The notes under the pieces were generated by a model, which saw nothing but the letters and a program-made list of their open reading frames with translations, was not told the origin of the DNA and did no database searches. Below, piece after piece: positions 23,363-33,317 of a DNA stretch of 64,000 nt. Source of the DNA: Diplonema japonicum (lineage: Eukaryota; Euglenozoa; Diplonemea; Diplonemida; Diplonemidae); the NCBI GenBank assembly GCA_964019335.1, contig OZ025679.1, forward strand, positions 547,608 to 611,607, written 5' to 3'. How positions within the stretch are numbered: the stretch's first letter is position 1; every line of letters starts with the position of its first letter. The position numbers and the translations under genes were made by a program.

Positions 23363-23863
23363 ATGGAGTACAATGAGCTCACAGACCTGGTTAACGAGAC
23401 GCTGTCCGAGGCCAGGTTGCTGCAAGCAAAGGCAACTGTTCTGAGTCGTGTGAATGAGAAACGGGAGCCAAGGTACAACAACGAGCTCACGCTAGGTGAC
23501 CAGCTTGCGCACTTCTACGACACGCTGCGGAACACGCCATGGAACGCATATGGGGTGAGCCACGTGCTGCCCTTTTCGACGTCCCTCACGGGGGGGTCCA
23601 GGGCGCCTAGCAAGGACACGATACTACAGTCAGCTCTCGAGAAGCGTAAACTTGGTATTTGGAACCGCACAAGGCCAGTTGTGTCCACTCGATGGAAGGC
23701 ACATGGCCGTAAGTGTCCGCCCCCTTTGCCTTTCCTCCCACGCCCCGTCGTCATTAGAGTGACGCAAGTGAACCCTGACCCCTTGGCACTCCCGCGTTTG
23801 AAACAAGGAAAGAAAGCAGGCCTCTTCACACCAGCACCTCCTGTAAAGCTCCCTGAGCTTTAG
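23363..23863 (+). CDS. Hypothetical protein, 166 residues
   Basis: Follows a CCCACAG acceptor at ~23354. Two ATGs sit close together: 23358 (out of frame, gives only a short peptide) and 23363, which opens this frame. The N-terminal third is helical (ELTDLVNETLSEARLLQAKA) and the C-terminal half is basic and Pro-rich. No signal peptide, membrane helix or recognised domain. Confidence 0.55.
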   Translation: MEYNELTDLVNETLSEARLLQAKATVLSRVNEKREPRYNNELTLGDQLAHFYDTLRNTPWNAYGVSHVLPFSTSLTGGSRAPSKDTILQSALEKRKLGIWNRTRPVVSTRWKAHGRKCPPPLPFLPRPVVIRVTQVNPDPLALPRLKQGKKAGLFTPAPPVKLPEL

Positions 23864-23938
23864 ACTTTACTTTTCCAAGTAGACTTTGCCCAGTAAGCTT
23901 ACAGTCGACATTGCTGCATCAATGGCAACACAGTGAAA

Positions 23939-24244
23939 ATGCTACGAAGGTGCGTCGCTGCACTAGAAGGGCAGCCCGTAGTGCGAAAGGAGACGTTCTC
24001 TGTTGCTCCGAAGGCAGCTGCTGAGAGGTACCAAGTGAGAAAAGAAGCGAAAGTCTTGTCAAGCACTGTGGTGCGCAAGAAGGATGAGAACAGAGAGAGA
24101 CGAGAGAGGGCCTTTGGAGTCCAAGAAACGAGCGAGTATCTGATTCTGGGTGCGGGTGCTGGGATAATAGCATTATTCATGATGTATGGCCCCTCCGAGA
24201 TCCGTGCATGGCTTGACGCTCGGGAACGTTCTCGGTTTCAGTAA
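23939..24244 (+). CDS. Small single-pass membrane protein, 101 residues, possibly mitochondrial
   Basis: ATG is 6 bases after a CAACACAG acceptor. The N-terminus is Arg-rich (MLRRCVAALEGQPVVRKE), consistent with mitochondrial targeting. The middle is highly basic and charged, and residues ~69-86 form one helix (YLILGAGAGIIALFMMYG) with a short charged tail. The layout resembles small accessory subunits of respiratory complexes, but I cannot name a family. The next gene begins 38 bases after its stop. Confidence 0.6.
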   Translation: MLRRCVAALEGQPVVRKETFSVAPKAAAERYQVRKEAKVLSSTVVRKKDENRERRERAFGVQETSEYLILGAGAGIIALFMMYGPSEIRAWLDARERSRFQ

Positions 24245-24281
24245 GTGTTTTCAAGAATACTTCAGGTTAGACATCACAGTC

Positions 24282-25114
24282 ATGAATACGAATAGAATAA
24301 AATGTCGGATCTTGTCAGTAAGACGAAAGTGCATCAAGTGGTCAAGCAGCAAGGCCGATGAGATAGCTCGAAACATAGAGCAGAGGATTGCAGAGGCTGT
24401 TAACAAAGAAAAGGTTCAGGAATATGTGGAAAGAGATATTGTGAAGGCAGGCGATACTGAGGCAGAGACAACGCAAGAAAGAGCAGGAGGGATCGCAAGC
24501 ATGAAAGGCAATGAGGTGGCTTCTAGAAAGGTACATGAAAGGTTACAGGGGCAGAGAGCAGAACATGTTGCTGCGTGGTACAAAGAGAAGAAGCGGACAG
24601 GTGGCGACCTGTCAACGGTAATCAGGATGAAGGGCGGCATGGCCGATACATACCTCGAAGCAGGTGATGGCAAGAAGACTACTACTGACGCGTTATGGAT
24701 GCTGTACCACATCGTTCTGCTGGCATCCCTTCTGCTACTGATGTACAAGATGCGCTTTCATTCCGGTAAGCGGTACTTCCACGAGAACCTGGAGTACGAA
24801 AGGGTATGTTCAGCACACAACAGCACCGCTACAGGAGTGCATTGAAGATGAATGCATGGAGCACACTGATAAAACACTTGAAGAGAGCATGCTTAAGAAA
24901 TATGGATGGTACTTCAGATGGAAGTCCACCATCGGTGAGCGGAGGAGAGACGAACGAATGGAGGTCGAACTGGGCCGAGCGAGATCATCGTTACCCGATC
25001 ATGCAGGTGTGCTAAATGGTCAGTTTTTACGCCAATACAGAACTTTGGGAGGCGAACAAATTCAACGTTTACTGGTTTGGGGACACTGTCCGAGACATGT
25101 TCACATGGTCGTAA
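24282..25114 (+). CDS. Single-pass membrane protein, unknown
   Basis: Three exons (24282-24803, 24835-25006, 25041-25114) with introns of 31 and 34 nt; 255 residues. The second intron starts GTGTGC, the only donor in the window that is not GTAT. I accept it because the join yields a sensible ending (NKFNVYWFGDTVRDMFTWS-stop), whereas the unspliced frame runs T-rich to 25170. ATG is 2 bases after an ACATCACAG acceptor. The N-terminal 140 residues are charged and helical, one membrane helix lies near 146-162 (LYHIVLLASLLLLMY), and the tail is charged with Trp and Tyr. No family recognised. Confidence 0.6.
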
Positions 25115-25172
25115 GCCATGGTGTAGTAATTACTGTTTCTCTTTCTTGTCTTTTAATATTTTCACCATAGTT

Positions 25173-27409
25173 ATGGGTGCAGGATGTTCAGGTGGCTCAT
25201 CGCCGGGAAGTCCGCACAAGACAGAAGTGCAGCTTCCTGCTGCACAGTTGGAAAGGAAGGAAAGGAAGAAGCGGATAGCTGAGTACCGAGAATGTGTATT
25301 TGCTGAGTCAGACTTTGAGATGCGGCAGCAGGAGGCTTGGAACGACAGAGGGCTTCAGGCCGTGATCAAGTTCTGCGAAGATCTACCGATAGGTGTTGTG
25401 ATGTACACCGAAGGGGGTCTCATGGGGTTTATCAACTACCAGACTCTGGAGCTGTCAGGGCACACGCGGGACACGATACGGTCGGGCAACCACCTCAGCA
25501 AGCTTCTCACCACCGACGAGGAAATCGAGCTAGACGAGCTATGCTACAAGGAGGTCTACTCAGCGCATCTGAAGTGCAGGTCTGGTGAGAGTCTTCCTGT
25601 CTCGCTGTACACTGTTGCGCTATATGTGGACCCGGATGTCCGCAGAAGGCGCCATAAGAAAAAGGATGACGAAGACTCCATAGACGAGATCTTCTCTGCC
25701 TACCCACCGTCGCCTGTCTTCAGCGCACGGGAAGGCAGGGGCGTCAACAATATAAGTGGGGAGAACGATGCCGACGATGCGCCACTCGTGATGGTGTCCT
25801 TCATCAGCGCGAATGGGAAAGACAAGAAAACCGTCTTCCACATGAAAAGCGTGTCGCGCATGTTCGAATCGTTGAATCTCACTACCGACCTCCTCGAGAG
25901 GAACATCCCCGAAGCAGAGGACGACCTCGCCAGCACTACTTCGCTATCAGCTTCAGTGAAGACGTCGCTGTTGTCGTCGTCCCCGCAGACGTCACCCGCT
26001 GACCAGGTGTTGGCACCAAAGGTTCCATTACGGAGACTCACACTTCACCAAAGCAATAAGAGGGAAAAGCGACCGTCTGTGAGTTCCCATACAGGATCGT
26101 CTCGAGGGGGCTCTCCGCGTACATCGATTTGCGGAAAAGACGCTGTATTCGCGGCAATGACACAGGGCGACGTCATAATGACGATCGACTACAAGAAAGG
26201 TACGATCCTGTCTGCCTCTCCTGCTGTGCAAGTGCTCTTCGGCATGGACGAGATGGAGTTGGTGGACAAGCCTTATGTCCAGTTTCTCCACACGTGCGAG
26301 TGCATGGGCGATGAGGACACCCTCACCAAGCTGGTCCTGTCGGACATCGCGTACCCTCTGGACCAGCGATTGTATGTGGTCGTCGATCAGAGCACAAAAG
26401 AGCCTGCCGTGGTGCACATCGCCAGTGTGCTGCAAGTACCGAACTCCTCTACTGCCATTATCAGATTCGCAGGTGAGAAGAAAGCCTCTAGGCAGAGTGT
26501 CATCAGATTCCAGCGCTTCTCTGGTCTGCCCGACGAATTTGGGACTATTATAGACAGCATCTCAGTATGTACCACAGCCCATCACCTTATGCACCACAGG
26601 ACGCCACTCTCATCACAAGCTCCACAGGTACCATAGTGCATCACAACATGATGTTCGGCCTTCTCTTCGACTGCGATATTGACTCTGTTGCGGGGAAGGA
26701 CGTGTCCATGTTCATCCCGCCCGCTCTCCAGAGGCCGCATCAGGAGTATGTCAGGAGGTTTTCGATGGCTTCGAGTAAAGGTCTGCGAAAGAACATGCGC
26801 CGCCACCGTGCAGTAGTGGGGTGGACCATGAAGGAGCAACCCGTGGCCGTGGACATGACTATCTCTGAGATAAGCTTTTCTGTGGATAAGGTGTACTACA
26901 TGGTCTCGGTGCGGAAGCTCATGAACCAAGAGATGCTGGCAAGGTATCACTTGAATGTGTCGAGCACCTTGGCGGCTGTGGGGTTGGAGTTGCCTGAGCC
27001 GGGGGTCAGCCCCATGGACACAAGCCAGAGCACGTGCAGTTTCAACAGCAGAACTAACACACCACAAAGCACGCCCAACCAGCTGCCTCTTTCTGGTGGC
27101 AACGTGCCTCCGTTGTTGCCCGTCGATGGGGTTCCTCCTGCTAAGTCGCCTTTGAAAGTGCCTGCCAGGCCTGAGGTATGCTGAGTGTCAAACGCTACGT
27201 GCACAGATCACGGATCCTGTGAAGGAGCTGCGGCAGCTGGCGGAGGAGGTAGGCGCGAAGTTTTCTGACGGATCGGTATGCAGCCAGCACTACAACACAC
27301 CACACAGCCGAGCCCGCTGCACTCGCAGATGATAAACAGCCCTGCTCCGTATGGAGCCAAGAAGAACGTCCTGCCTCCCATCACCAGGGACGCCGAGTCA
27401 GCAATTTAA
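25173..27409 (+). CDS. Triple PAS-domain sensor protein with N-myristoylation motif
   Basis: Four exons (25173-26564, 26600-27175, 27207-27275, 27308-27409), introns of 35, 31 and 32 nt; 712 residues. It begins MGAGCS, a Gly2 myristoylation site with a nearby Cys for palmitoylation, predicting membrane attachment. PAS-type modules lie at ~56-156 (LPIGVVMYTEGGLMGFINYQ), ~319-430 (VIMTIDYKKGTILSASPAVQ) and ~465-590 (LITSSTGTIVHHNMMFGLL, split from module two by an intron). No kinase, cyclase or HTH output domain is attached, and the tail is Pro/Ser-rich. PAS folds sense ligands, redox or light, or dimerise. The membrane-bound sensor/scaffold role is inference. ATG is 2 bases after ACCATAG. Confidence 0.8.
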
Positions 27410-28387
27410 CAACCTAGCCTCGTGAGGCCACTGCAGCAGGTGTGAAGACATGTGCTGCTGCTATCTATTTGCCCCCAAGGGTGGCATATCGCTCCATTTA
27501 AACCTACTCGATGAAAGAGAGGGAGAAAAGAAAAAGAAAAGAAAAAGAGAAAAAGAAAATAGTACGTCAAGGAAGTCGAGCTCTTTTTGGCTCGTCTTCT
27601 GAAACATCTTTTGGTGAGTCTACTTACTGTTTAACGTGTCTAGTCCCAGCTGGCTCAGTATGCAGCAGGTGGCAGACGACGGACAGTAGCGGGTTCAGCA
27701 TCCTGTGGTATCACGCTGCAGGCTACCCTATTTCTTCTATTTCGTTCCACTTAAACAAGAACGAAACCATGATATTTCGCTCTACACGAAGAGAAAAGGA
27801 GAATAACGAAAACAAGAAAGGTCTAAAAGGGAGAAGATCAACGGAGGAGTGAAACAGAAAAGAAGTTTTTTAAAAAAAAAGGGTATGAGCTCGTTCGGGA
27901 AGAAATGTCCACAAATGACCCCCGTTAAATTTCTAAGTAGAAAAGTAGTCCAACACCACTTTGTGTGCAGAATTGCGGTCTAGGCTTGATCACCATATAG
28001 GTCAGAAAGCTCGCTGTTTGTTTTATTTTCAAAACGCGCGTGCAAAAGGTTTTTTGGAGTGGTTTCTTTTTTGGTTTTTGGCGTTTGGAAATTACAAATA
28101 ACCCAGACTTCATTTTTTATTTATTAAGGACACGACACGGAACGCAGAAGAAGCTACAGCTCGGCCGAGGTGCGCCCTGTAATCAAGTAGTTAGTTCGTG
28201 CTTCGTTGCACGCTTAACACCACTTAGTGTTGCAATCAAAGCCCCATTTTATTTTCGTTTTTCCGTGAAACCCGATAGGAAGAATCGACGCAGATTGAAA
28301 ATCTGTGAAACCTCACCATAAAATTGGGGTGGGGAAAATACTGCCTTAAACATGGCCTATTTTAGGCTAAAATCCCTTAAAACTCCC
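27410..28387. other. Gene-free flank left of the transposon relic
   Basis: No supported gene. A-rich purine stretches near 27515-27560 and 27790-27880. Near 28350 there is an imperfect GGCCTATTTTAGGC palindrome whose relative (GGCCATGTTAGGCC) lies right of the element near 30128; this may belong to an older repeat that hosted the insertion. Confidence 0.5.
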
Positions 28388-28391
28388 TTAA

Positions 28392-28404
28392 CCATCTACC
28401 AACG
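28392..28404 (+). repeat. Left terminal inverted repeat of piggyBac relic
   Basis: CCATCTACCAACG, preceded by TTAA. Perfect inverse match to 29978-29990. Inner sequence diverges after 13 bases. Confidence 0.85.
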
Positions 28405-28615
28405 AGCGTCTTAAGGGCTTATAAGGGCTTTCAATGCAATACAGCCCGGACACTTCTCGCATCCGGGGTCCTGCGCGGAAAATATGAAAGATATAAACTA
28501 AATGCTGCCCTAACTTTGCAAGAAAATGAAAAAATAAAAAAAAACGCCAGCCCAAATTTACCCTTAAAAATCACTTCAAAAAAGGGCACCCAGAAAGAGG
28601 CCGGAAGAGGACATT

Positions 28616-29871
28616 ATGAGTGATGGTAGCACTGATGGCTCATCCCTATTGTGCAATTTTGATACGAACAGTGATTCTGATTCGAATTCGACCGATTCCG
28701 AGTCACAGCAGGGTGATTGGACGGCAAAGCCGGAGCAGGTGGAAGGCATCCGGTTTCGTGAAGATCGCCATACCATATATTCTCCCAAATGCTCGTCCCA
28801 AACGTTATTCGGGTCATAACTTCGAACAATGTGGCAAATGCGGCTAAAAAAGGTGTTTCCCTGGATCTCGATGCTGCTTCTCTGCATACCTTCCTAGGTG
28901 CCCTTTTGTCGATGGACTTGGATATCAAGCCAGATTATTCTGACTACTGGCGCACTGGCTCCACGCCTCTCAACCACACCCCTGGGTACGCCACCGTCAT
29001 GTCAAGAGACCGCTTTTTGACTATTCTGGGAAATCTGTGTTACCACAGCGAAACAAACAAGCGTGCTGACTTCTACCTATCGCGAAGGCCTCCTGGAGAT
29101 CACGGATGCCCCAAAGAAGCGAGGCCGCAAGCCCAAGGACCCAGTTCCACCAGCACGTGAGCATCCTTTGCACCACAACGTGGCATGCCATCAAGCCTGT
29201 GCGCTTTCTGTCGACGTTGGATGTTCTGGTGAAGTCAGATTTGGCGTGTCGGCCAAAAGAGAATGAAAGCCGGAGGCCCTCCAGAAAGGACCCCCCGCTC
29301 CCCACCAAGTGCATATTTACAACACCGCAATGGGCGGAACCGACGCTGGGTGATGCTGTGACAAAACGCCATAAACGCACCCTTATGACTTCGAAGTGGC
29401 CCTGAAAGTATTTTCGTACTTGTTAGATAAATCTCTGGCAAATGCCCGGCTTGTTTGGAAAGAAGCATTGCCCCCCAACACCCTGAGAGTGAACGACAGT
29501 GGATTCACGCCTTTCAAAGAGGCAGTCATCGAAGGGCTACTAGGGAGGCTGCCCAAACAACAGCTAAAGTCAACTACAGAGCAGGCTGCCCCAATACCAT
29601 GCCCCGAAACACAGAACGAGTGCCCTGAGGCCCCAATGCGACACGACAGTACCTTCTGGGACCATTTCCCCGCAACGTGCGGTGCAAGCATTGCAAGTCG
29701 AAAAGACCCCTATTTCAGTGTTCAGCCTGCTTGGTACAACTTTGCGTGACTCCGGGCTTCAAAGACTACCACCTTGCCGGGGATACCCCCCAGAAACCCC
29801 TCTCGGGGTCAAAAAAAGAAGTCCCCCAGCCCTGGGGCACGTACGAACCGCGTCAAGAAGCCCTTAAATAG
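28616..29871 (+). pseudogene. piggyBac-like transposase, frameshifted and internally deleted
   Basis: Pieces of one transposase lie in different frames. An acidic Ser/Asp-rich N-terminus occupies 28616-28819. The domain-start segment is at ~28805-29090 (LHTFLGALLSMDLDIKPDYSD, then MSRDRFLTILGNLCYHS), typical of the DDE_Tnp_1_7 family. Later comes KRGRKPKDP (~29118), a helix-rich part (VFSYLLDKSLANARLVWKEA, ~29405-29470), and the C-terminal cysteine cluster (RCKHC...FQCSAC...LC, ~29675-29750). The central catalytic Asp-bearing region is missing between ~29090 and ~29118. At least three frame breaks plus the deletion mean no active transposase. One terminal Cys position reads GF where CF is usual. 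Confidence 0.75.
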
Positions 29872-29977
29872 CTTTTTATAGAATTTTACAGTCGGTTTTT
29901 TTGACTTGTTTTTTGTACCCCTCTCGAGCACTTCGGGAACGATATTTTTGAAATGTTGTGGGGGTGGGCCCATGGTC

Positions 29978-29990
29978 CGTTGGTAGATGG
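29978..29990 (-). repeat. Right terminal inverted repeat of piggyBac relic
   Basis: CGTTGGTAGATGG followed by TTAA at 29991-29994; the exact reverse complement of the left end. Confidence 0.85.
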
Positions 29991-29994
29991 TTAA

Positions 29995-31543
29995 AAAACA
30001 AACTTTTCAATTTTTAAGTTTTATGAGTGCAAAAAAGAGTCGATTGATTGTTGTTTGTGCACAGCCTATACCAATGTCGCAGCTCTGCATGAGCAGGCAA
30101 GTGTTAAGAATTGGTTTTTCTGAAAAAGGCCATGTTAGGCCAAATCCCTTAGGAAGGACATTCCGGACGAGCTCATATAAAAATATTTCTTGGCCCTCCT
30201 ACTGGATTTCTTCTATTCTTTGTTTTTCTCTGTTTCTTTTCTATCAGTTCAGGTTGCAAAAAAAAAAAAAAAAAGAAAAAAAAAAAAAAAACGGAATAAT
30301 TTTAAAAAGAAAAAGGAAACCAAACAAGAATACAGCCTCTTCGACCCAGTCCCCTTCCCCTGTTTTTTTTTTATGTTATTTATTTTACAAGCCTTTTGGT
30401 TTGCTACAAAGGAAAGAAGAAGAAAAGAAAAAAAAGGAAGAATTTAATTTTTTTTTTTTTTAACCGAAAGAACGGGAAAGAACGAAGCTACGGTTATGCC
30501 ACTAATGTTGGGGGAACAACAAGAGATTATTATTATAGTAGGTTGGGTGGGGAGTCTCTAGTATCCCCACAGCCACCTTCGAGGGTGGCAACATGCCTGT
30601 CATGCTATCCATCACCCAGGTCCTTCTAGTCGCCGTTTTCCCAAGTCCGCAACTTTTAGTATCCACTACATTGGCGCCACTTTTCTATCTTCTTTTACAA
30701 GTAAAAACAGGGCCTCTCCTACATGGTGCTTTGTCACTGTTCTTGCTTAGTAAGAGATTGATCTACAAAAAGTTTCCCCCCCCCCCCCCCCCCCCTCTTG
30801 TTTTCTTTTGTCTTCCTCTGATTCGTTTCCCTCCCTCCATACCCTCAAAACCCTTTCCCATCAGGTGTCTTCTGGTATGGTTTACATTTTTTTGTAAAAT
30901 TAAAAAAAAATAAAAATTGTTCCCTTTTGTCCTACAAAGGAAACTTCATTGTGGTCATGGCATACTTTGAATTCCTGCTGCCCTGCTGCGCCTTATGACT
31001 AAGCGTTGCGAGGCTAATTATCATACAGCCTGTCAAACAGCTTTAGCTCGTTTGCTTCGGTAAGTTAAAAGAAGAACAGAACACGAAGGTCAAAAAAGAA
31101 AATAAATTGAGAACTAGTTAGGCGCTCCATCTTCTATTGCGCTGCCAGCAGCTAGTATTTTTTTTTAGTCTATCAAAATAAATATAGAGGATAGAAACAA
31201 CAACCAACAATGGCAAAAAGAATAAAAAAATGAAAAGTAAAAGGAATACAACAAAATGCGCAACCCGAACAAAGAAACCAGGTTCGCATTTTCTTTTGCT
31301 ATTCCAAGAAGAGAAAAAAGAAAGAATGGAATAAGGAATGTTACACCTAACGAAAGGCTCTCAGAGGATATCCCGTGCACTCCCTTTCTAAGTTTCTCAC
31401 GGCTCGTGAGAGGAGCCCTTTTTGCACGCCATATCCTCTGTACGCCTTCGTGATCTGCAAGCCGCCCACCATCACCATGCGAGTCTACACGGCCAGTCAG
31501 CTCATTAAAAAACAAAGAATGAAATGAAAATGAAAAAGAAGAA

Positions 31544-31600
<57 letters not shown>

Positions 31601-31669
31601 TACTGTAAAAAAGATAGTATCTGCTTGCAAGAACTTGTACCTTTTGACTTCGCATCACAGGTGCCATGC
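29995..31669. other. Low-complexity gap with AT microsatellite
   Basis: A and T runs near 30256-30300, 30366-30374 and 30420-30465, a C run near 30778-30795, and an (AT)n microsatellite of about 26 units at ~31547-31598 directly upstream of the next gene's acceptor. No credible gene; frames here are homopolymer products. It may act as a boundary between the two gene groups (inference). Confidence 0.6.
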
Positions 31670-33262
31670 ATGACAGGGTCGGCCTTGAGTTTCGTCGCAC
31701 TTCATAGTGTCGTGGACACCGATGTGCTGGAGCTGCGCACGTTAGAAGCCAAGAGGCTGCGGAGTAATATAGCAAGGGAGCGTGACAAGGCGTTCGCCGC
31801 CATCAGCCAGCTTGATGTACCTCATGAAGAAGTCCTGTACTACAAGTGCATCTTCTCGCTCGCTACACCGCTGACGCTTAGCACCCTGCACTCCCTCAAC
31901 GCAGCGCTTTCCGCACTGCTCTCCAAAAGGAGAGCACTCACTGCCGCTGCAGCGCTATATATCTCCGCCAGAAGCTTCCTCCAGCAAGCGATTGACAGCC
32001 TTGTCAATCCCGTGTTCCCTCTTCAGCCAAACGCCAGCTTGTTCCGCACGTTAAAGTCTCGCACATGGCACGCCCTACGCCACTACCAATGTGCAGCCAC
32101 ATCTCTTTTGGAAGCACTTTTCTCCTGGCGCAGCTGCCTGACAAAAGATTACGACTTCATGTATAAGGGTGAGGCCTACCCCGCCACACTGCTATCCGAC
32201 GTTGCTGACGTGTTCCGCTCGCCTGTTACCTCGTATTTTCCATTAAAAAGGGAGCACCCATTGTTTTACAACATCTTCCCTGCTGACGCCCAACCTGAGG
32301 TGCCCGTGTGTGACCTCATCTTACGAGGGACCGTCAAGGTGCGGCGCCCTTTGGCGCACCTAAGGAACAAGAGCAAGAACAACGAGGTGTACGTAACATG
32401 GTTAGGCCACAAGAACGGAGATGCTGATAGTGTCTTCTGGTCGGAGCAGTATCTTCAGCAAGAGCCTTTACGCAGCCTGGGGACACTGTACGAAATCTAT
32501 GCCCTGTTCACGGTGGGGTACTTCCTGCCATGCATACGGTGGGACCTGCACCCGCTGCGGTTGGCCAAGGTGCCCCAGCACATGTTGCAGAAGCTGCGGG
32601 ACAACGCTTATCGCAAGCTGAAGAAAGCGGCAGGACCACCGAAGCTCACAAAACTGGAACGGCAGATCCTTCACAGCAAGGTGCAGGACAGGTGTGGCCC
32701 GTCGGTGCCTTTACAGGTGCTGCGCGACACGTCCTTCAAGGTCGCCTTGCTGGTGAGGCTTACTGTGAGGAGGCGGCTAGCGCCTTGCTGGGAGGCCTTG
32801 TGGCGAAAGAGGAGTGAGCGATGCAGGAAGCAACGCGTATTTGAGTGCTTGAAAAGCATCACAACACGGCGGGTTCTGTGCCTGTACAAGCAGAAGCTCA
32901 AACGTTATTCACAGCGCACTAACCTGGCCTTTGCCATCCGCGACATCGCCACAAGGATCCAAAATACGGTGACGCACACAATATTAAGGTATTACTTCCC
33001 GAAGCTGAGTAAGTATGCAGCACGTGCTGCTGAGGTCAGAAGGCAGACTGCTATTGGAGAGTTCCGTGCCCAACAGTACACTATAGCGCTGCGGAAGTGT
33101 TATTTCTCAAAGCTCAAAATGTGGGAGCCCCTCTCGAAGAACGTGAAGTACCTCAAGCGCGTCACGGAGATGGAGCTCGTCTACAAGTATTGGATGATCT
33201 TAGCATTGTGGCCTTCAAGTTACCAGTGTCTGCTGCAGAAGAGAACGAAAGAGAAGTTGTAA
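31670..33262 (+). CDS. Basic protein with aromatic/Leu repeats, possibly Sfi1-like, unknown
   Basis: 530 residues. A CATCACAG acceptor ends at 31660; the first ATG (31666) is out of frame and overlaps, while the ATG at 31670 opens this long frame. The N-terminal half is helical. The C-terminal half is very basic with repeated Leu/Phe/Trp-Lys motifs (LAPCWEALWRKRSERCRKQ, ILRYYFPKLSKYAA, LRKCYFSKLKMW), resembling centrin-binding Sfi1-type repeats in spacing and composition. If so it would sit at basal bodies or centrosome-like bodies; this is only a resemblance. Confidence 0.6.
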   Translation: MTGSALSFVALHSVVDTDVLELRTLEAKRLRSNIARERDKAFAAISQLDVPHEEVLYYKCIFSLATPLTLSTLHSLNAALSALLSKRRALTAAAALYISARSFLQQAIDSLVNPVFPLQPNASLFRTLKSRTWHALRHYQCAATSLLEALFSWRSCLTKDYDFMYKGEAYPATLLSDVADVFRSPVTSYFPLKREHPLFYNIFPADAQPEVPVCDLILRGTVKVRRPLAHLRNKSKNNEVYVTWLGHKNGDADSVFWSEQYLQQEPLRSLGTLYEIYALFTVGYFLPCIRWDLHPLRLAKVPQHMLQKLRDNAYRKLKKAAGPPKLTKLERQILHSKVQDRCGPSVPLQVLRDTSFKVALLVRLTVRRRLAPCWEALWRKRSERCRKQRVFECLKSITTRRVLCLYKQKLKRYSQRTNLAFAIRDIATRIQNTVTHTILRYYFPKLSKYAARAAEVRRQTAIGEFRAQQYTIALRKCYFSKLKMWEPLSKNVKYLKRVTEMELVYKYWMILALWPSSYQCLLQKRTKEKL

Positions 33263-33317
33263 GTGTTAGTTTTGTCATTATTTCCCCCCTTATCTCATGT
33301 ACTACAACAGGAGGAAG

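Larger units (their letters stand above)
28388..29994 (+). mobile_element. Decayed piggyBac-family element with TTAA target sites
   Basis: The element spans 28392-29990 (1599 bp). TTAA stands immediately outside both ends (28388-28391 and 29991-29994), the duplicated target site of piggyBac elements. The ends are perfect 13-bp inverted repeats, CCATCTACCAACG on the left and its reverse complement on the right. It encloses a broken transposase reading frame. Intact ends with dead coding sequence suggest a copy that could once be mobilised in trans; whether any active relative exists cannot be seen here. Confidence 0.85.

Noticed and set aside
24856-25170. C-terminus of the 24.3-25.1 kb gene ending at 25170
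   Set aside because: The last ~40 residues come from the T-rich leader of the PAS gene; the GTGTGC intron gives a compact end at 25114.
19194-31669. tRNA or other structured RNA genes in the large gaps
   Set aside because: I scanned by eye for T-loop/box B-like GGTTCGA..CC motifs and cloverleaf pairing and found none convincing; a tRNAscan or Infernal run would be decisive.
33010-33036. 27-nt GTATGC...CAG segment in the basic protein at 31.7-33.3 kb
   Set aside because: Shorter than the 31-nt floor, in frame, and the encoded residues look like part of a helical repeat.
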